A stretch of 6,064 bases of DNA from Parachlamydiaceae bacterium (GTDB taxonomy: Bacteria; Chlamydiota; Chlamydiia; Chlamydiales; Parachlamydiaceae): contig PLSG01000230.1 of the NCBI GenBank assembly GCA_003164155.1, positions 4,900 through 10,963 on the forward strand, in the 5' to 3' direction. Below, in pieces: positions 5,151 through 6,064 of the stretch (position 1 is its first letter; every line of letters begins with the position of its first letter). Both the position numbers and the translations under genes were made by a program. Below the pieces are notes generated by a model. The model made no database searches, was not told the origin of the DNA, and worked only from the letters and a program-made list of their open reading frames with translations.

Positions 5151-5990
5151 TTAGGGTGTGCGATTTGTTTCACTCACTCTGCAAATTTTTTTGCATCGGA
5201 AAAAGCAGACCACAACTTTAAGGCATGTCATGAATAGCTGTGTTTTTATTTTGAAAATAACATGCTTAACTTCTATTTTGGCGGTAGTCATTCTTTGTTC
5301 GACTATGTGCATTGGGTTTTGGTCGAACAACAACCAATCGGGTGGTGTAAGCCCTAGTCGATCTTTAGGCCAATAGTCTGTTCTTTCCATGAGTGGAACG
5401 GCAACGGAATCGTTGTGCTTAAGCAAGGCATAATGTAAAGGGGCTGCTCCTGTCTCGTCACGGACATTCAGATGTATTTTGTGTTTAACAAATAGGTCCA
5501 AAACTCTATCAAAATGAGGTATTTCAGTTTCTGAGTCGGCTAGTACGTGTAGCAAAGTCCTGTTTCCAAAATATTTTGCATTAAGATCAATGACTCTTTT
5601 CGACAGCATCACGTTAAGGGATTTAACATCGCCTTTTTCGGCTCTACTTCTTATGTCTTTAAGCGTGATGGTAGCATTATTATCAAGTAGATGTTCTAAA
5701 ACCCGGTCTTTTGCAAAAAAAATCGGCCTCATTCCGTAAAAGGAGGCATCGACATTTGCTTTGGCATCTAGAAGCATTTGAACCAAAGGTAAATGATCGA
5801 TTTTCGAGGCAGTGTGCAAGGGTCCAAAAATGTTATGGCCAAAATCAACATTTCCTCCCTCACTCAATATATGCTGAACAGCTTTTTCATCACCAAGTTC
5901 GGTGGCTTCAATGAGGCGTTTTTTAAATTTTTTGTGCCAATCTTCAGAGGCATGCTGAGGGTTTGAATCGGCTGTGGGCGTTAGGCTCAT
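5151..5990 (-). CDS. Ankyrin-repeat protein with Cys-rich hydrophobic C-terminus
   Basis: A 279-residue protein with about six degenerate ankyrin repeats, at residues roughly 21-49, 53-81, 84-106, 111-137, 140-176 and 178-205. Diagnostic ankyrin elements are PLHTASKIDHLPLVQMLL (57-74), RTLLHVLA (144-151) and TGAAPLHYALL (180-190). Ankyrin arrays bind partner proteins, and in intracellular bacteria many are secreted host-interaction factors; that role here is inference. The C-terminus beyond about 240 is different: hydrophobic with basic residues (242-264), and it holds all four Cys of the protein (C256, C262, C266, C270). There is no N-terminal signal peptide. Start at 5990: AAGGGA lies shortly upstream on this strand. 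It is convergent to the TenA gene and has its own promoter. The specific function is not recognised. Confidence 0.85.
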   Translation of the reverse strand: MSLTPTADSNPQHASEDWHKKFKKRLIEATELGDEKAVQHILSEGGNVDFGHNIFGPLHTASKIDHLPLVQMLLDAKANVDASFYGMRPIFFAKDRVLEHLLDNNATITLKDIRSRAEKGDVKSLNVMLSKRVIDLNAKYFGNRTLLHVLADSETEIPHFDRVLDLFVKHKIHLNVRDETGAAPLHYALLKHNDSVAVPLMERTDYWPKDRLGLTPPDWLLFDQNPMHIVEQRMTTAKIEVKHVIFKIKTQLFMTCLKVVVCFFRCKKICRVSETNRTP

Positions 5991-6034
5991 ATTTCCCTTA
6001 TAGGTAAGACATTTAAATTATTCGAATGAGGCTT

Positions 6035-6063
6035 AGTATAGCGTATAGATGCATTATTTTCTA
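6035..6063 (-). promoter_or_regulatory. Candidate promoter of the ankyrin gene
   Basis: Reading the minus strand, TAGAAA (6063-6058, four of six to the -35 consensus) is followed after 17 bases by TATACT (6040-6035, a good -10). Transcription would begin near 6028, about 38 bases before the start codon at 5990. Confidence 0.4.
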
Positions 6064-6064
6064 T

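Noticed and set aside
5158..5376. 72-residue plus-strand frame with a hydrophobic segment, antisense to the ankyrin gene
   Set aside because: It lies wholly opposite the ankyrin gene's 3' end; its hydrophobicity mirrors the hydrophobic tail on the other strand, and it has only a GTG start without a good ribosome binding site.

Overview
The window carries four protein-coding genes, a TPP riboswitch and several intergenic inverted repeats. Gene content: a DUF2851-family protein and a class I DNA photolyase in a probable two-gene operon (plus strand), a riboswitch-preceded TenA-family thiamine-salvage protein with a long unusual N-terminal extension (plus strand), and a convergent ankyrin-repeat protein (minus strand). 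There are no tRNA or rRNA genes, no intact insertion sequence and no CRISPR array.

Organism: clearly bacterial (Shine-Dalgarno sites, sigma70-like promoters, bacterial TPP aptamer). An ankyrin protein, an effector-like basic tail on an enzyme, and a thiamine-salvage gene under a TPP switch would fit an amoeba- or host-associated bacterium. A member of the environmental Chlamydiota is my best guess, but this is an inference from gene content and style; no marker gene is present.

Layout. 1-470 is non-coding: a ~128-base imperfect palindrome at the left edge, a 7-bp hairpin, a perfect TATAAT box at 404-409, a 16-base perfect palindrome just downstream of the predicted transcription start, and a 2 x 10-base tandem repeat abutting the first start codon. 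471-1949 (DUF2851) and 1975-3363 (photolyase) are 25 bases apart and likely cotranscribed. 3364-3858 is a regulatory interval with a candidate promoter, a TPP aptamer (about 3476-3565) and a ~290-base leader. 3859-5106 encodes the TenA-like protein: about 170 Ser/Arg-rich residues with degenerate repeats, then a complete TenA domain with its active-site Cys. A hairpin at 5111-5132 separates it from the convergent ankyrin gene at 5151-5990, whose promoter lies near the right edge.

How they work together: photolyase repairs UV-induced cyclobutane dimers, with the DUF2851 protein an uncharacterised operon partner. The TenA protein is expected to hydrolyse thiamine breakdown products to regenerate the pyrimidine moiety, and its expression should fall when thiamine pyrophosphate is plentiful. 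The most unusual item is the repeat-bearing, highly basic extension of the TenA protein.
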